A stretch of DNA of 21,156 bases from an uncultured Clostridia bacterium. Lineage in GTDB: Bacteria > Bacillota > Clostridia > Christensenellales > CAG-917. Below, piece by piece: positions 7,095 to 14,184 of the stretch; the first letter of the stretch is position 1; each line of letters opens with the position of its first letter. Location: NCBI GenBank assembly GCA_937881285.1, contig CALGEU010000318.1, forward strand, positions 1 to 21,156, in the 5' to 3' direction. The translations under genes and the position numbers were made by a program. Under the pieces are notes generated by a model. The model ran no database searches. It worked only from the letters and a program-made list of their open reading frames with translations, and was not told the origin of the DNA.

Positions 7095-8667
7095 GACGAC
7101 GGACAATTTTGCAAGCACTCGCCAAATTTTCACCGCAGACACGGCAAAAGACGGCAGAGTGCGCGCGTGTCTCGACGTATATTGCGACGCGCGTTGGCAG
7201 GACGAACGCCCTGCTATTCTCATATTGCCGTCCTTTGAAAATCACGACTCTCTTCTGACGATAAAAGATTTTGTGGAAGAAGGCTACGTCGTGGGCGTGC
7301 TCGATTATTGCGGAACGCTGGAAGAATCGCAAACGACTTTTCCGCAAAGCCTTTCGTATGCAAAACTTCCCGACTGCAAAAACCGTCTCGACGCAATCGA
7401 AACCAACGCGCGCAATACGCCTTGGTTCGTATGGTCGAAAATCGCAAGAAGAGCCATAAGTCTTCTCAACGAACAATCCATAGTGCAGAAAAACCGCATA
7501 GGCGTGTTGGGCTTCGGCGTTGGTGCACAACTTTCCTGGCTCGTTGCAGGCACGGACAACAGAGTGACCGCTCTTGCCGCAATCAACGGCGGCGGATACC
7601 GCTGGGCAGGCAACAGTCCGCGTTTTTCTAGCACGGATATTCCGCAGGGCGACGAGCAACTCGCATATTCCACGGGTGTCGGCGCGGAAACGTACGCCAT
7701 GTTCGTCACTTGCCCGACGCTTATAATCACGACACGCGATTCGCTTCTTTGCGACGTGGACCGCTCGGCGGATATGTACGACCTTGTCAAATCCGCAGTG
7801 AAACAAATGATAATTTCGGTGTCTTGCGGAAGACAAATCACGCAAAAAACCTACCATGCGCTTCTTCTGTGGCTCAGAAACAATCTTGCTCAGGACGCAG
7901 GCGAACAGATTGTGCCGGGCATTAAATTTGAAACTACCGACGGAAGACTTTACGTGAGACTTACCACCGCGCATAAGGCGTCAAAACGCACTTTGTACGT
8001 CAGTTACGGCGAACTTGCAAGCAAGGAAAGATACTATCAACCGATTGCGGTTCAACAAAAAGTAGGCGAACACGAATATATTTGCGACGTGCCAGTTTAC
8101 GATGCTGACGAGCCTATCGTTGCGTATGCGACGTTCGAGTATCCAAACGGCAACGTGACTTCGACGAGAGTCGTTTGCGCCATCCCGTCAAAACACGGCG
8201 TCGAAGACGTCGAAACAACTCCGCGCGGAACGAATATTATATACGATTCGAGCATGGGGCTCGGCTCTTTCATCGCAAAAACCGACGAAACCATACTCGA
8301 CGAAGACGTGATTGCACTTGAAAAAGGTCCTTTCGGCATTGACGGAATCACCGCAAAAAAAGGCAATCTGACTCTTATCCGCAGTCTTTTCGAGATGCGC
8401 TCGCTATCCCGCCTTGCGGCTTTGCACGTGGACGCTTTTGCAAAAGACGAATGTGAATTGTATATCTCGGTGTTCTCATATCCCGAACTCAAAAAATATA
8501 CCGCTCATACACACCTGAAAGGCGGAGAATTTTGGCAAAAACTGCTCTTTGAATGCACCGATTTCAAGAGCGAAGAAGGAAGAACGTTGTCAACGTTCGC
8601 AAACGTGAAAATGATTGAACTGGTCAACGTCGAAGGCGTTGCGTTCAACAACTTTTTGTGGATATAA
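7006..8667 (+). CDS. Alpha/beta-hydrolase-fold protein with Gly at the nucleophile position
   Basis: The N-terminal half (about 65-295) reads as an alpha/beta hydrolase of the dienelactone hydrolase/acetyl esterase type. Strand AILILPSF is followed by VGVLDYCG, then the elbow GVLGFGVGAQ, then PTLIITTRD and a His in TYHALLLWL. In active members the elbow is G-x-S-x-G; here residue 171 is Gly. An acid (Asp245 or Asp250) and His284 remain. The second half (about 305-553) looks beta-rich and ends in a strand-like NNFLWI, perhaps a ligand-binding jelly roll; this is inference. There is no signal peptide or membrane segment, so it is probably cytosolic. No SD precedes ATG 7006. A second ATG at 7021 also lacks one. 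The exact family is not recognised. Confidence 0.75.
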   Translation: MELRFMTPTEVWEGFDPTKASLEASIISSKTTDNFASTRQIFTADTAKDGRVRACLDVYCDARWQDERPAILILPSFENHDSLLTIKDFVEEGYVVGVLDYCGTLEESQTTFPQSLSYAKLPDCKNRLDAIETNARNTPWFVWSKIARRAISLLNEQSIVQKNRIGVLGFGVGAQLSWLVAGTDNRVTALAAINGGGYRWAGNSPRFSSTDIPQGDEQLAYSTGVGAETYAMFVTCPTLIITTRDSLLCDVDRSADMYDLVKSAVKQMIISVSCGRQITQKTYHALLLWLRNNLAQDAGEQIVPGIKFETTDGRLYVRLTTAHKASKRTLYVSYGELASKERYYQPIAVQQKVGEHEYICDVPVYDADEPIVAYATFEYPNGNVTSTRVVCAIPSKHGVEDVETTPRGTNIIYDSSMGLGSFIAKTDETILDEDVIALEKGPFGIDGITAKKGNLTLIRSLFEMRSLSRLAALHVDAFAKDECELYISVFSYPELKKYTAHTHLKGGEFWQKLLFECTDFKSEEGRTLSTFANVKMIELVNVEGVAFNNFLWI

Positions 8668-8690
8668 GAAACTTTCACACAAAAGAACAA

Positions 8691-8696
8691 TATAAT
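8691..8696 (+). promoter_or_regulatory. -10 box directly before the signal peptidase gene
   Basis: A perfect TATAAT lies 5 nt before ATG 8702. At 17-nt spacing the -35 would be GAAACT (8668-8673), which is poor. If used, it yields a leaderless message, as predicted for the gene upstream. Confidence 0.45.
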
Positions 8697-8701
8697 TTGG
8701 C

Positions 8702-9304
8702 ATGGAAGAACTGGAATTCAACGAAATAGCACCCGGCGTGGACAAACAAATCAAAAAGAAACGGATAATAATTTCCGTCGTTTGCGTGTTGCTCGTCGTG
8801 ATACTCGCAGTGGCAACGGGGTTGTTGCTCAAACAATACGTCTTCGCTTCGTTTATCGTAGATGGCACATCGATGTACCCCACTCTTGACGGCGGCAACG
8901 GAGACAAACTCGACAATCAACGCACCAACGGCGAAGTGCTGTATCTCGACAAAGTCGCAAAAATATCACGCGGAGACATAGTGGTTTTCAACACGGAAAA
9001 GGCTCACGCAAACACGGTGAGCACGCTCGTTAAACGCGTCATAGCCGTCGGCGGCGACCACCTGCAAATAAAAGACTGCGTCGTTTACGTCAACGACCGA
9101 CAACTCGACGAACCGTACATCACCCCGATGACCACCGGACAGGATATAGACATTTATATCCCCGACGGACAAATATTCTGCATGGGCGACAACAGAGACG
9201 TTTCTCTCGATTCGAGAGTTTTCGGACCTGTAAGTCTTGACGACGTCGTGGGCAAATGCTTCCTTATAAAGGGACTTGACGGAAAACTTCGCAAACCGCA
9301 ATAA
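8702..9304 (+). CDS. lepB: Signal peptidase I
   Basis: This enzyme cleaves signal peptides from exported proteins at the outer face of the membrane. The 200-residue protein has a cytosolic basic N-terminus, one membrane anchor (about 21-44), then the box with Ser57 in DGTSMYP and Lys111 in LVKRVIAVGGD. These two residues form the Ser/Lys catalytic dyad. The later signature MGDNRDVSLDSRVFG (161-175) is intact. Length and topology are those of Gram-positive SipS-type enzymes. There is no Shine-Dalgarno site before the ATG and no alternative start nearby. It lies 34 nt after the hydrolase-like gene and may be read from it as well as from its own -10. A strong terminator follows. Confidence 0.95.
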   Translation: MEELEFNEIAPGVDKQIKKKRIIISVVCVLLVVILAVATGLLLKQYVFASFIVDGTSMYPTLDGGNGDKLDNQRTNGEVLYLDKVAKISRGDIVVFNTEKAHANTVSTLVKRVIAVGGDHLQIKDCVVYVNDRQLDEPYITPMTTGQDIDIYIPDGQIFCMGDNRDVSLDSRVFGPVSLDDVVGKCFLIKGLDGKLRKPQ

Positions 9305-9341
9305 AATCTATTTCCATACTTTAATCATTCAAAACGATACG

Positions 9342-9377
9342 ATAAAACTTTTGTTTGTGCAAAAGTTTTATTTTTTT
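9342..9377 (+). terminator. Intrinsic terminator after signal peptidase
   Basis: A perfect 12-bp stem (9342-9353 with 9360-9371), a 6-nt loop and a run of T from 9369. It ends the plus-strand unit before the convergent minus-strand mgtC-type gene. Confidence 0.85.
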
Positions 9378-9454
9378 ATATCGAGACGTTTTGCAAAATA
9401 CAATGCTTTTCACATCTTAAACCGACGCACCGAAAAGACTCGATAATAACAAAC

Positions 9455-9482
9455 GTCGCTCTGCACTTTCGTGCAAAGCGAC
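9455..9482 (-). terminator. Probable terminator after the MgtC-family gene
   Basis: GTCGCT (9455-9460) pairs with AGCGAC (9477-9482) and TGCAC with GTGCA, with a single mismatch between the helices and a TTTC loop. On the minus strand it is followed by GTTTGTTATTAT, a broken T tract, so efficiency may be moderate. It lies 36 nt past the stop codon. Confidence 0.5.
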
Positions 9483-9518
9483 ACCTGCTCCCGCCCTTCC
9501 GCCCTTATTGTACGAATA

Positions 9519-10226
9519 TTATTTTTCTTCCACGTAGTGGATATAGTCGATGCTGCGAAGTGCTTCGATTATCTCGTCGTGGGTTTTATACTTTTTGAGT
9601 TCCTTGCTTTCGATGGTGAGTTTGAGCGAATAAACGCTGAGCCCCGAATTTATAAACGCAGAGTTCATTTCAACGTCGTCGATGCGCATGCCAAGTTCTC
9701 TTAGCGTGGTCATAAACTGCGGCAAATCGTTGCGCGATTTGAGTTCGAGATGCAACTCGAAATGGTCGGAACGCTGTTTGAGTTTCTTCTCAAGCGTCGG
9801 AAACGCCTGCAATATCACGACGTACACCGCCGCAAGAATGAGTGCGCAAGTGTAAAGTCCCGCACCGAAAAGTAGTCCGAAAATCGAGCAAGTCCAAAGC
9901 CACGCCGACGTGGTGAGACCTTTGATTTGGTTCTTTGCGCTGAAAAGAATGGAATTGCCGCTGAGCATTGCAGTGCCTATCAGCGCACCCACCGAGCAGA
10001 CGGGTACGGTCAAAGACAAAGACCTGTCGATAATCATGCACGACGTTGACGCAAGCGACAACAATATAAACGTTTTGAGTCCTGCGGTGTGACCTTTCGT
10101 CGAGCGTTCGCTTCCCACGTAAAACGCAAACAACAGTGGCACTACGACTCTGAGTAATATGGAATAAACCGTGACGTTCCACGACCATTCCCCCATAACT
10201 TTTGCAAGCGGATCGATATAATTCAT
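9519..10226 (-). CDS. MgtC/SapB-family membrane protein
   Basis: MgtC/SapB proteins are membrane proteins tied to growth at low magnesium and to membrane ATPase control in pathogens; in free-living species the role is unclear. This one has 235 residues. Five or so hydrophobic segments fill residues 15-140, with the family marks LLRVVVPLL, GSER (38-41), AGLKTF and GLTTSAWLW (103-111). A soluble C-terminal domain of about 85 residues looks ACT-like. AGGAG (10233-10237) precedes the ATG. It lies 33 nt after the antiporter gene on the same strand and is probably the second gene of that operon, which suggests a joint role in ion homeostasis. Confidence 0.85.
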   Translation of the reverse strand: MNYIDPLAKVMGEWSWNVTVYSILLRVVVPLLFAFYVGSERSTKGHTAGLKTFILLSLASTSCMIIDRSLSLTVPVCSVGALIGTAMLSGNSILFSAKNQIKGLTTSAWLWTCSIFGLLFGAGLYTCALILAAVYVVILQAFPTLEKKLKQRSDHFELHLELKSRNDLPQFMTTLRELGMRIDDVEMNSAFINSGLSVYSLKLTIESKELKKYKTHDEIIEALRSIDYIHYVEEK

Positions 10227-10259
10227 AGCAATCTCCTGAATTTATTTGTTTTTTATTTT

Positions 10260-11660
10260 TTATCGTCTTTTTTGACGAGAATTGAGCACATAGTATTCTT
10301 CGGCGGCTTCGTCGTAGGCTTTTTCGTCTTCGCTCTCCTTGCTTTCGGGGATACGAGTTCGGATTTCATTGATTTTGTCTATCAGCACTTCGACGTTGCT
10401 CTTTTGCGCCGCGCCTTCAATTTGTTCGTCGGGCACGACGACGTCTATATCCTTTGAGTACGACTTTGACAGATACAGCGATAATTTCGCGCAGGCAGGA
10501 CCTATAAGTTCATACAGTACGCTGGAAGCAAGAATTATCGTTTCCATAGCACTGCCCGTTTCCCCGCCTATCGTTCTTGCGGCGAGTGCGGCAAGTCCTA
10601 TTGCAACGCCTGCTTGCGGAATGAGCGCGAGCCCAAGCCAGTTGCGCACTTTTTTGTCCTTTCCGACGACGAGACAGCCGAGAAACGCTCCGCCGTACTT
10701 GCCGAGAATACGCACGAAGAAATACACCACGCCGATGACGAGCAAAGACGTTCCGCCTATGCTGTCCGTGCTGACGAGCGCGCCCAAGTCGAAATTGACG
10801 CCCGAACGCACGAAGAACAAAAGAAGAATGGGCGGTGTGAAATAGTTGAGTTGTTTGAAGAGTTTGTCGTCTCCCGACGCATTGCGATACACCGTGCCCA
10901 TTGCCATACAACCGAGAAGCGGTGATACATCCATAAAAGTGCAGATGCCGCAGAACGTGAATATAATCGCAACCGCAATAATAAGGCGATTGTCGGACGA
11001 ACGATTTGAAATGAGCAATTTTAATATAAAACCGAGCACTCCGCCCACGACGAACGCAACCAGATTATATACTATCGGCAAAAGGATATTCTTTGCCGTG
11101 ATTTGTCCCGAAAGAGACGCCGTTGCAACCGCAATGGCAACCGAAAACGCGATAAGTCCAACCACGTCGTCAAGCGCCACGACTTGCAAAAGCGTATCCA
11201 CGAAATCTCCGTGCGCACCCGTTTGTCGTATGGTCATCATCGTCGAAGCAGGCGCGGTGGCGGCTGCAAGCGACGCAAGCACGATTGAGAACGCAAGGCT
11301 CATTTTCAATGCGAAATACATGACGAAAAACACGAGAATAGAAGCAAGCAACGCTTCAAAAACCGTGATGACAACGTTTTTGCCGCCGTTTTTTTTGAGA
11401 GTGGAAAGTTTGAAAAATTCTCCCGTGCTGAACGCTATAAACGCGAGCGCGATATCCGCAAGAAAACTCATTCCCTGCACGACGCCCGTCGGAATGATTT
11501 TAAGACAATACGGTCCGATGATAATACCTGCGACGATATAGCCCGTGACGTTTGGCAACTTCAGCATCTTCGTCACGCGCGACATCAAGTATCCCGCAAG
11601 CAGCATAACCGCAATAGAAACTATAACCTGAGACACGCTCGGCAGATTTTCCAACAACAT
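10260..11660 (-). CDS. Cation/proton antiporter, CPA2 (Na_H_Exchanger) family
   Basis: This is a membrane antiporter exchanging Na+ or K+ for H+. The 466-residue protein has about 12 membrane helices over residues 8-400. VTGYIVAGIIIGP is typical of the CPA2 start, TAPAST lies at 135-140, and the paired acids Asp164-Asp165 sit in VALDDVVGL. A DD pair is typical of electrogenic antiporters, so Na+/H+ exchange is favoured, but the ion is not proven. The tail (402-466) is charged and lacks a TrkA-N nucleotide-binding domain, unlike KefB/KefC. I chose ATG 11660 because AGGGGAT precedes it; the longer frame to 11702 has no such site. It is divergent from a LysR regulator that may control it. Confidence 0.88.
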   Translation of the reverse strand: MLLENLPSVSQVIVSIAVMLLAGYLMSRVTKMLKLPNVTGYIVAGIIIGPYCLKIIPTGVVQGMSFLADIALAFIAFSTGEFFKLSTLKKNGGKNVVITVFEALLASILVFFVMYFALKMSLAFSIVLASLAAATAPASTMMTIRQTGAHGDFVDTLLQVVALDDVVGLIAFSVAIAVATASLSGQITAKNILLPIVYNLVAFVVGGVLGFILKLLISNRSSDNRLIIAVAIIFTFCGICTFMDVSPLLGCMAMGTVYRNASGDDKLFKQLNYFTPPILLLFFVRSGVNFDLGALVSTDSIGGTSLLVIGVVYFFVRILGKYGGAFLGCLVVGKDKKVRNWLGLALIPQAGVAIGLAALAARTIGGETGSAMETIILASSVLYELIGPACAKLSLYLSKSYSKDIDVVVPDEQIEGAAQKSNVEVLIDKINEIRTRIPESKESEDEKAYDEAAEEYYVLNSRQKRR

Positions 11661-11709
11661 ATTATCCCCTACTTTTTTGCACGAATTTTGACAAAATCGC
11701 ACTTGGCTC

Positions 11710-11738
11710 TTGAACGTTTGATGCTGATATGTTATGAT
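11710..11738 (+). promoter_or_regulatory. Promoter of the LysR gene
   Basis: TTGAAC (11710-11715), 17 nt, TATGAT (11733-11738). The leader would be about 65 nt and would contain most of the inverted repeat at 11753-11788. Its -10 overlaps the -10 of the divergent antiporter promoter. Confidence 0.6.
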
Positions 11739-11757
11739 TGTGTAAACATAAAGTCAA
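11729..11757 (-). promoter_or_regulatory. Promoter of the antiporter-mgtC operon
   Basis: On the minus strand, TTGACT (11752-11757), 17 nt, TAACAT (11729-11734). The left arm of the inverted repeat (11753-11762) covers the -35. A regulator bound there would affect this promoter directly. Confidence 0.5.
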
Positions 11758-11788
11758 ATTATGTTTATTTATGCGTTGATAATTTGAC
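11753..11788. promoter_or_regulatory. Perfect 10-bp inverted repeat, candidate LysR operator
   Basis: GTCAAATTAT (11753-11762) is matched exactly by ATAATTTGAC (11779-11788) across a 16-nt spacer. It lies between two divergent promoters and the LysR ribosome binding site. This placement is usual for autoregulatory LysR sites, though a transcript hairpin in the LysR leader is an alternative. Confidence 0.6.
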
Positions 11789-11807
11789 ATTATAAGGAGA
11801 TTTTATT

Positions 11808-12707
11808 ATGTCTTTGCTTGACGACAAACTCGAAACTTTTATCACCGTGTGCGAAGTGAAGAATTTCACAAAGGCAGGCGAGATTCTCGGACTCACACAA
11901 CCTGCCGTGTCTCAACACGTCAAAAGACTGGAAGAAGAACTCGGGACACAGATATTTTTGCGCAAAAAAGGGGAAATCGTGCTCTCGCAAGAAGGAGAAA
12001 TCGCACTTTTGTATGCAAAAAGAATGCGTGCGCTTCAAGATAAAATGCGCGATAAAATCAAAAACGCAAAAGCGAATATCCGCAAAATCAGGATAGGCAT
12101 AACACACACGCAAGAGAGCGGATATATGATTGAAGCGTTGTCAAAAATCGCGCTCGGCGACGATAACATAAACATAACTTTTATTACTGACACGATAAAG
12201 AATCTTTATGTTATGCTTGAAAATTTTGAACTCGATATCCTGATTATCGAAGAAAAACCGACAAATCCCGACTTCAACTTCATGGTGATCGACACGGATA
12301 TGCTTATGTGCATGGCGTCAAGCCAAAACCCTATCGCGCAAAAGCCCGCAATCACGCTGAACGAACTGAAAAAACAACATCTTATTTTGCGCCTGCCCAC
12401 TTCCGCAACGCGCGAAAAATTTGCTAACTCGCTCGAAGCAATCGGAGAGTCTATCGACAATTTTGACGTAATCATCGAAGTGGACAGCATTTCTACGATA
12501 AAAAATCTTGTCAAAAAAGACGTGGGCGTATCCATTCTCTCAAAGGGCGCGTGTATGAAAGAGTTGCGCAAAAAATCATTGGTTGCTCTGCCGATAGAAA
12601 ACCTGAGCATGACGCGCGAAACCACAATCGTGTATCATAAAACCTTCAATCACGTCGAAATAATAGAAAGAATCGCCGCCGCATATCAGGAAATCGCAAA
12701 ACAATAA
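11808..12707 (+). CDS. LysR-family transcriptional regulator
   Basis: This is a 299-residue DNA-binding regulator. The winged helix-turn-helix occupies residues 4-62, with the canonical FTKAGEILGLTQPAVSQHV (20-38) and RLEEELGTQIFLRK. A linker helix and a periplasmic-binding-fold effector domain (about 90-295) follow, with an IRIGITHT start and the late VGVSILSKGA. AAGGAG (11794-11799) lies 8 nt before the ATG. The gene is divergent from the antiporter-mgtC operon with overlapping promoters, the classic arrangement for a LysR regulator and its target. The effector is unknown; an ion-stress signal is only an inference from the neighbours. Confidence 0.93.
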   Translation: MSLLDDKLETFITVCEVKNFTKAGEILGLTQPAVSQHVKRLEEELGTQIFLRKKGEIVLSQEGEIALLYAKRMRALQDKMRDKIKNAKANIRKIRIGITHTQESGYMIEALSKIALGDDNINITFITDTIKNLYVMLENFELDILIIEEKPTNPDFNFMVIDTDMLMCMASSQNPIAQKPAITLNELKKQHLILRLPTSATREKFANSLEAIGESIDNFDVIIEVDSISTIKNLVKKDVGVSILSKGACMKELRKKSLVALPIENLSMTRETTIVYHKTFNHVEIIERIAAAYQEIAKQ

Positions 12708-12718
12708 ACCGATAAAAA

Positions 12719-12730
12719 ACGAACGTTCGT
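12719..12730. promoter_or_regulatory. Perfect 12-bp palindrome upstream of the peptidase promoter
   Basis: ACGAACGTTCGT lies between the LysR stop codon and the peptidase -35. It contains CGAAC and GTTCG without the 4-nt spacer of a Bacillus-type LexA box, so I do not call it an SOS site. It may bind a regulator, or be chance. Confidence 0.3.
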
Positions 12731-12753
12731 CCGATAATAACGGAAACGGCGTA

Positions 12754-12782
12754 TTGACGAGCGGAATATTTGATAATATAAT
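12754..12782 (+). promoter_or_regulatory. Promoter of the M28-type peptidase gene
   Basis: TTGACG (12754-12759), 17 nt, TATAAT (12777-12782). Transcription would start near 12789 and the first bases of the message would form the hairpin at 12794-12816. Confidence 0.75.
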
Positions 12783-12793
12783 TTAATTATATA

Positions 12794-12816
12794 GGCGTTT
12801 TTCAATATAAAACGCC
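12794..12816 (+). promoter_or_regulatory. 5' leader hairpin of the peptidase transcript
   Basis: GGCGTTTT (12794-12801) pairs perfectly with AAAACGCC (12809-12816) around a 7-nt loop, about 5 nt from the expected 5' end and 9 nt before the AGGGGTG site (12825-12831). It may protect the message; no T tract follows, so it is not a terminator. Confidence 0.5.
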
Positions 12817-12836
12817 GCAAAAACAGGGGTGAAGAG

Positions 12837-14060
12837 ATGAAACTTGACAAACTCAAACAGAACAAAGGACAAAGCGCGGACTTTATGTTCGGCTTTATCG
12901 GCGACGTCATCAAAAAATTCGGAAAACGCGACTGCGGCAGTCAGGGCGAAAGAGACGCCGTCAACTATATGGCGCAAACGGCGAAACCGTACGCCGACAG
13001 CGTGACGACCGAGCCGTACCACGCAAATACGCTTGCGTTCATGGGCTGGATATACATAACTGTGACGCTCATTCTTGCGGCGTTCGTCGTGGCGTTTTTC
13101 GCGCCGCTCGTGTCTGTCGTCTTAATCTTAATCGGCATGTCTCTCATGATTCTCGAGTTCGTGCTGTATCGCAAAGTCGTGGATTTTCTTTTCCCGAAAC
13201 GCGAATCTCTCAACATGACGGCAATCAAGAAACCGACATGCGAAGTGAAACGTCGCGTTCTCATCAGCGGACACGCCGACGCGGCTTACGAATGGACGCT
13301 CAATTACAGAATAAACGGAAAAGCGTTTATCGCACACTTCCTTATCTCCGTCATCGGCATACTTTATTTCACGGCTGTTGCCGTTGCCGAATGTGTGATA
13401 ACGGGCATGTTTGCAAGTCCTTTGAACAACACTTCACTGCTTATCGCGCTTTGCGTGAGCGGCATTTTCGTTCCGTTTTGGATTCTCATGTATATCCTTT
13501 TCAATCCGAAAGTGGTCGTTGACGGCGCAACCGACAACCTTACGGGCTGTGCAATGGGGCTTGCATTTCTAAAAGCGCTCAAAGACAACGGCGTCGATTT
13601 CGAGCATACCGAAGTCGGTTGCATTTGCGCAGGCGGCGAAGAAGCGGGATTGCGCGGAGCGAAAGCGTGGGTGAAAGCGCACAAGAACGATTTCAAGGAC
13701 TGCCCGACGACTATTCTCTGTCTCGATACGTTGCGAGAAGAAGACCACATGCTCGTAAACTACAAAGACATGAACGGTCTTATAAAGTGCGACGCCGAAG
13801 CAACCGAGTTGTGGCTTGACGCTTGCAAGCAAGAAGGCGTCACGTGCAAAAAAGGCAGCGTGGCGCTCGGCGCAACGGATGCCGCCGCATACACCGAAGG
13901 CGGATTCAACAGCGTGTGCGTGACCGCAATGAACTTCAATTTGCCGAGATATTATCACACGAGACTAGACGTCGCCGAAGACGTAAACAAAGAGTGTCTC
14001 GAAAAAACTTTTGCGGTGCTTTGCGACTTCGTAGAAAAAATTGACGAGCAAACAAAATAA
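12837..14060 (+). CDS. M28-type zinc metallopeptidase with embedded membrane helices
   Basis: A predicted di-zinc aminopeptidase-like protein of 407 residues. Metal-site motifs are all present: SGHADAAYEW (His146), GATDNLTG (Asp233), AGGEEAG (Glu268-Glu269), CLDTLR (Asp297), GATDAAAY (Asp348) and YYHTRLD (His374). It resembles M28 peptidases in order and spacing, except that four hydrophobic segments (about 65-88, 90-112, 163-190 and 198-222) interrupt the first half. These include one pair between the His146 and Asp233 motifs. There is no signal peptide. Since the motifs flank both helix pairs, the catalytic domain should face a single side of the membrane, probably the cytosol. AGGGGTG precedes the ATG. 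The substrate is unknown. Confidence 0.8.
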   Translation: MKLDKLKQNKGQSADFMFGFIGDVIKKFGKRDCGSQGERDAVNYMAQTAKPYADSVTTEPYHANTLAFMGWIYITVTLILAAFVVAFFAPLVSVVLILIGMSLMILEFVLYRKVVDFLFPKRESLNMTAIKKPTCEVKRRVLISGHADAAYEWTLNYRINGKAFIAHFLISVIGILYFTAVAVAECVITGMFASPLNNTSLLIALCVSGIFVPFWILMYILFNPKVVVDGATDNLTGCAMGLAFLKALKDNGVDFEHTEVGCICAGGEEAGLRGAKAWVKAHKNDFKDCPTTILCLDTLREEDHMLVNYKDMNGLIKCDAEATELWLDACKQEGVTCKKGSVALGATDAAAYTEGGFNSVCVTAMNFNLPRYYHTRLDVAEDVNKECLEKTFAVLCDFVEKIDEQTK

Positions 14061-14087
14061 ACGCAAGTCGCAGAAAACCGCGTTTAT
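14057..14087 (+). other. Inverted repeat at the end of the peptidase gene
   Basis: ATAAACGC (14057-14064), which includes the stop codon, pairs perfectly with GCGTTTAT (14080-14087) across 15 nt. No T tract follows, so it is at most a weak terminator. The 124-nt gap to the next gene also holds a TATAAT at 14157-14162 without a recognisable -35. Confidence 0.35.
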
Positions 14088-14184
14088 CACACCAAAAAGA
14101 TGTTATAAACCGCGAGTTTTTCAAAACTAATCGAAATATACGCGTCCCTACGCTTATATAATATAAGGATAAGGAGAAAAAATT

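Noticed and set aside
7078..7974. 298-codon minus-strand frame opposite the hydrolase-like gene
   Set aside because: Arg/His/Cys-rich translation with no start signals; the plus-strand gene has hydrolase-fold motifs and a strong promoter.
12719..12730. Possible LexA (SOS) box
   Set aside because: The CGAAC and GTTCG halves are directly joined; the Bacillus-type box needs a 4-nt spacer, and the neighbouring genes are not SOS genes.
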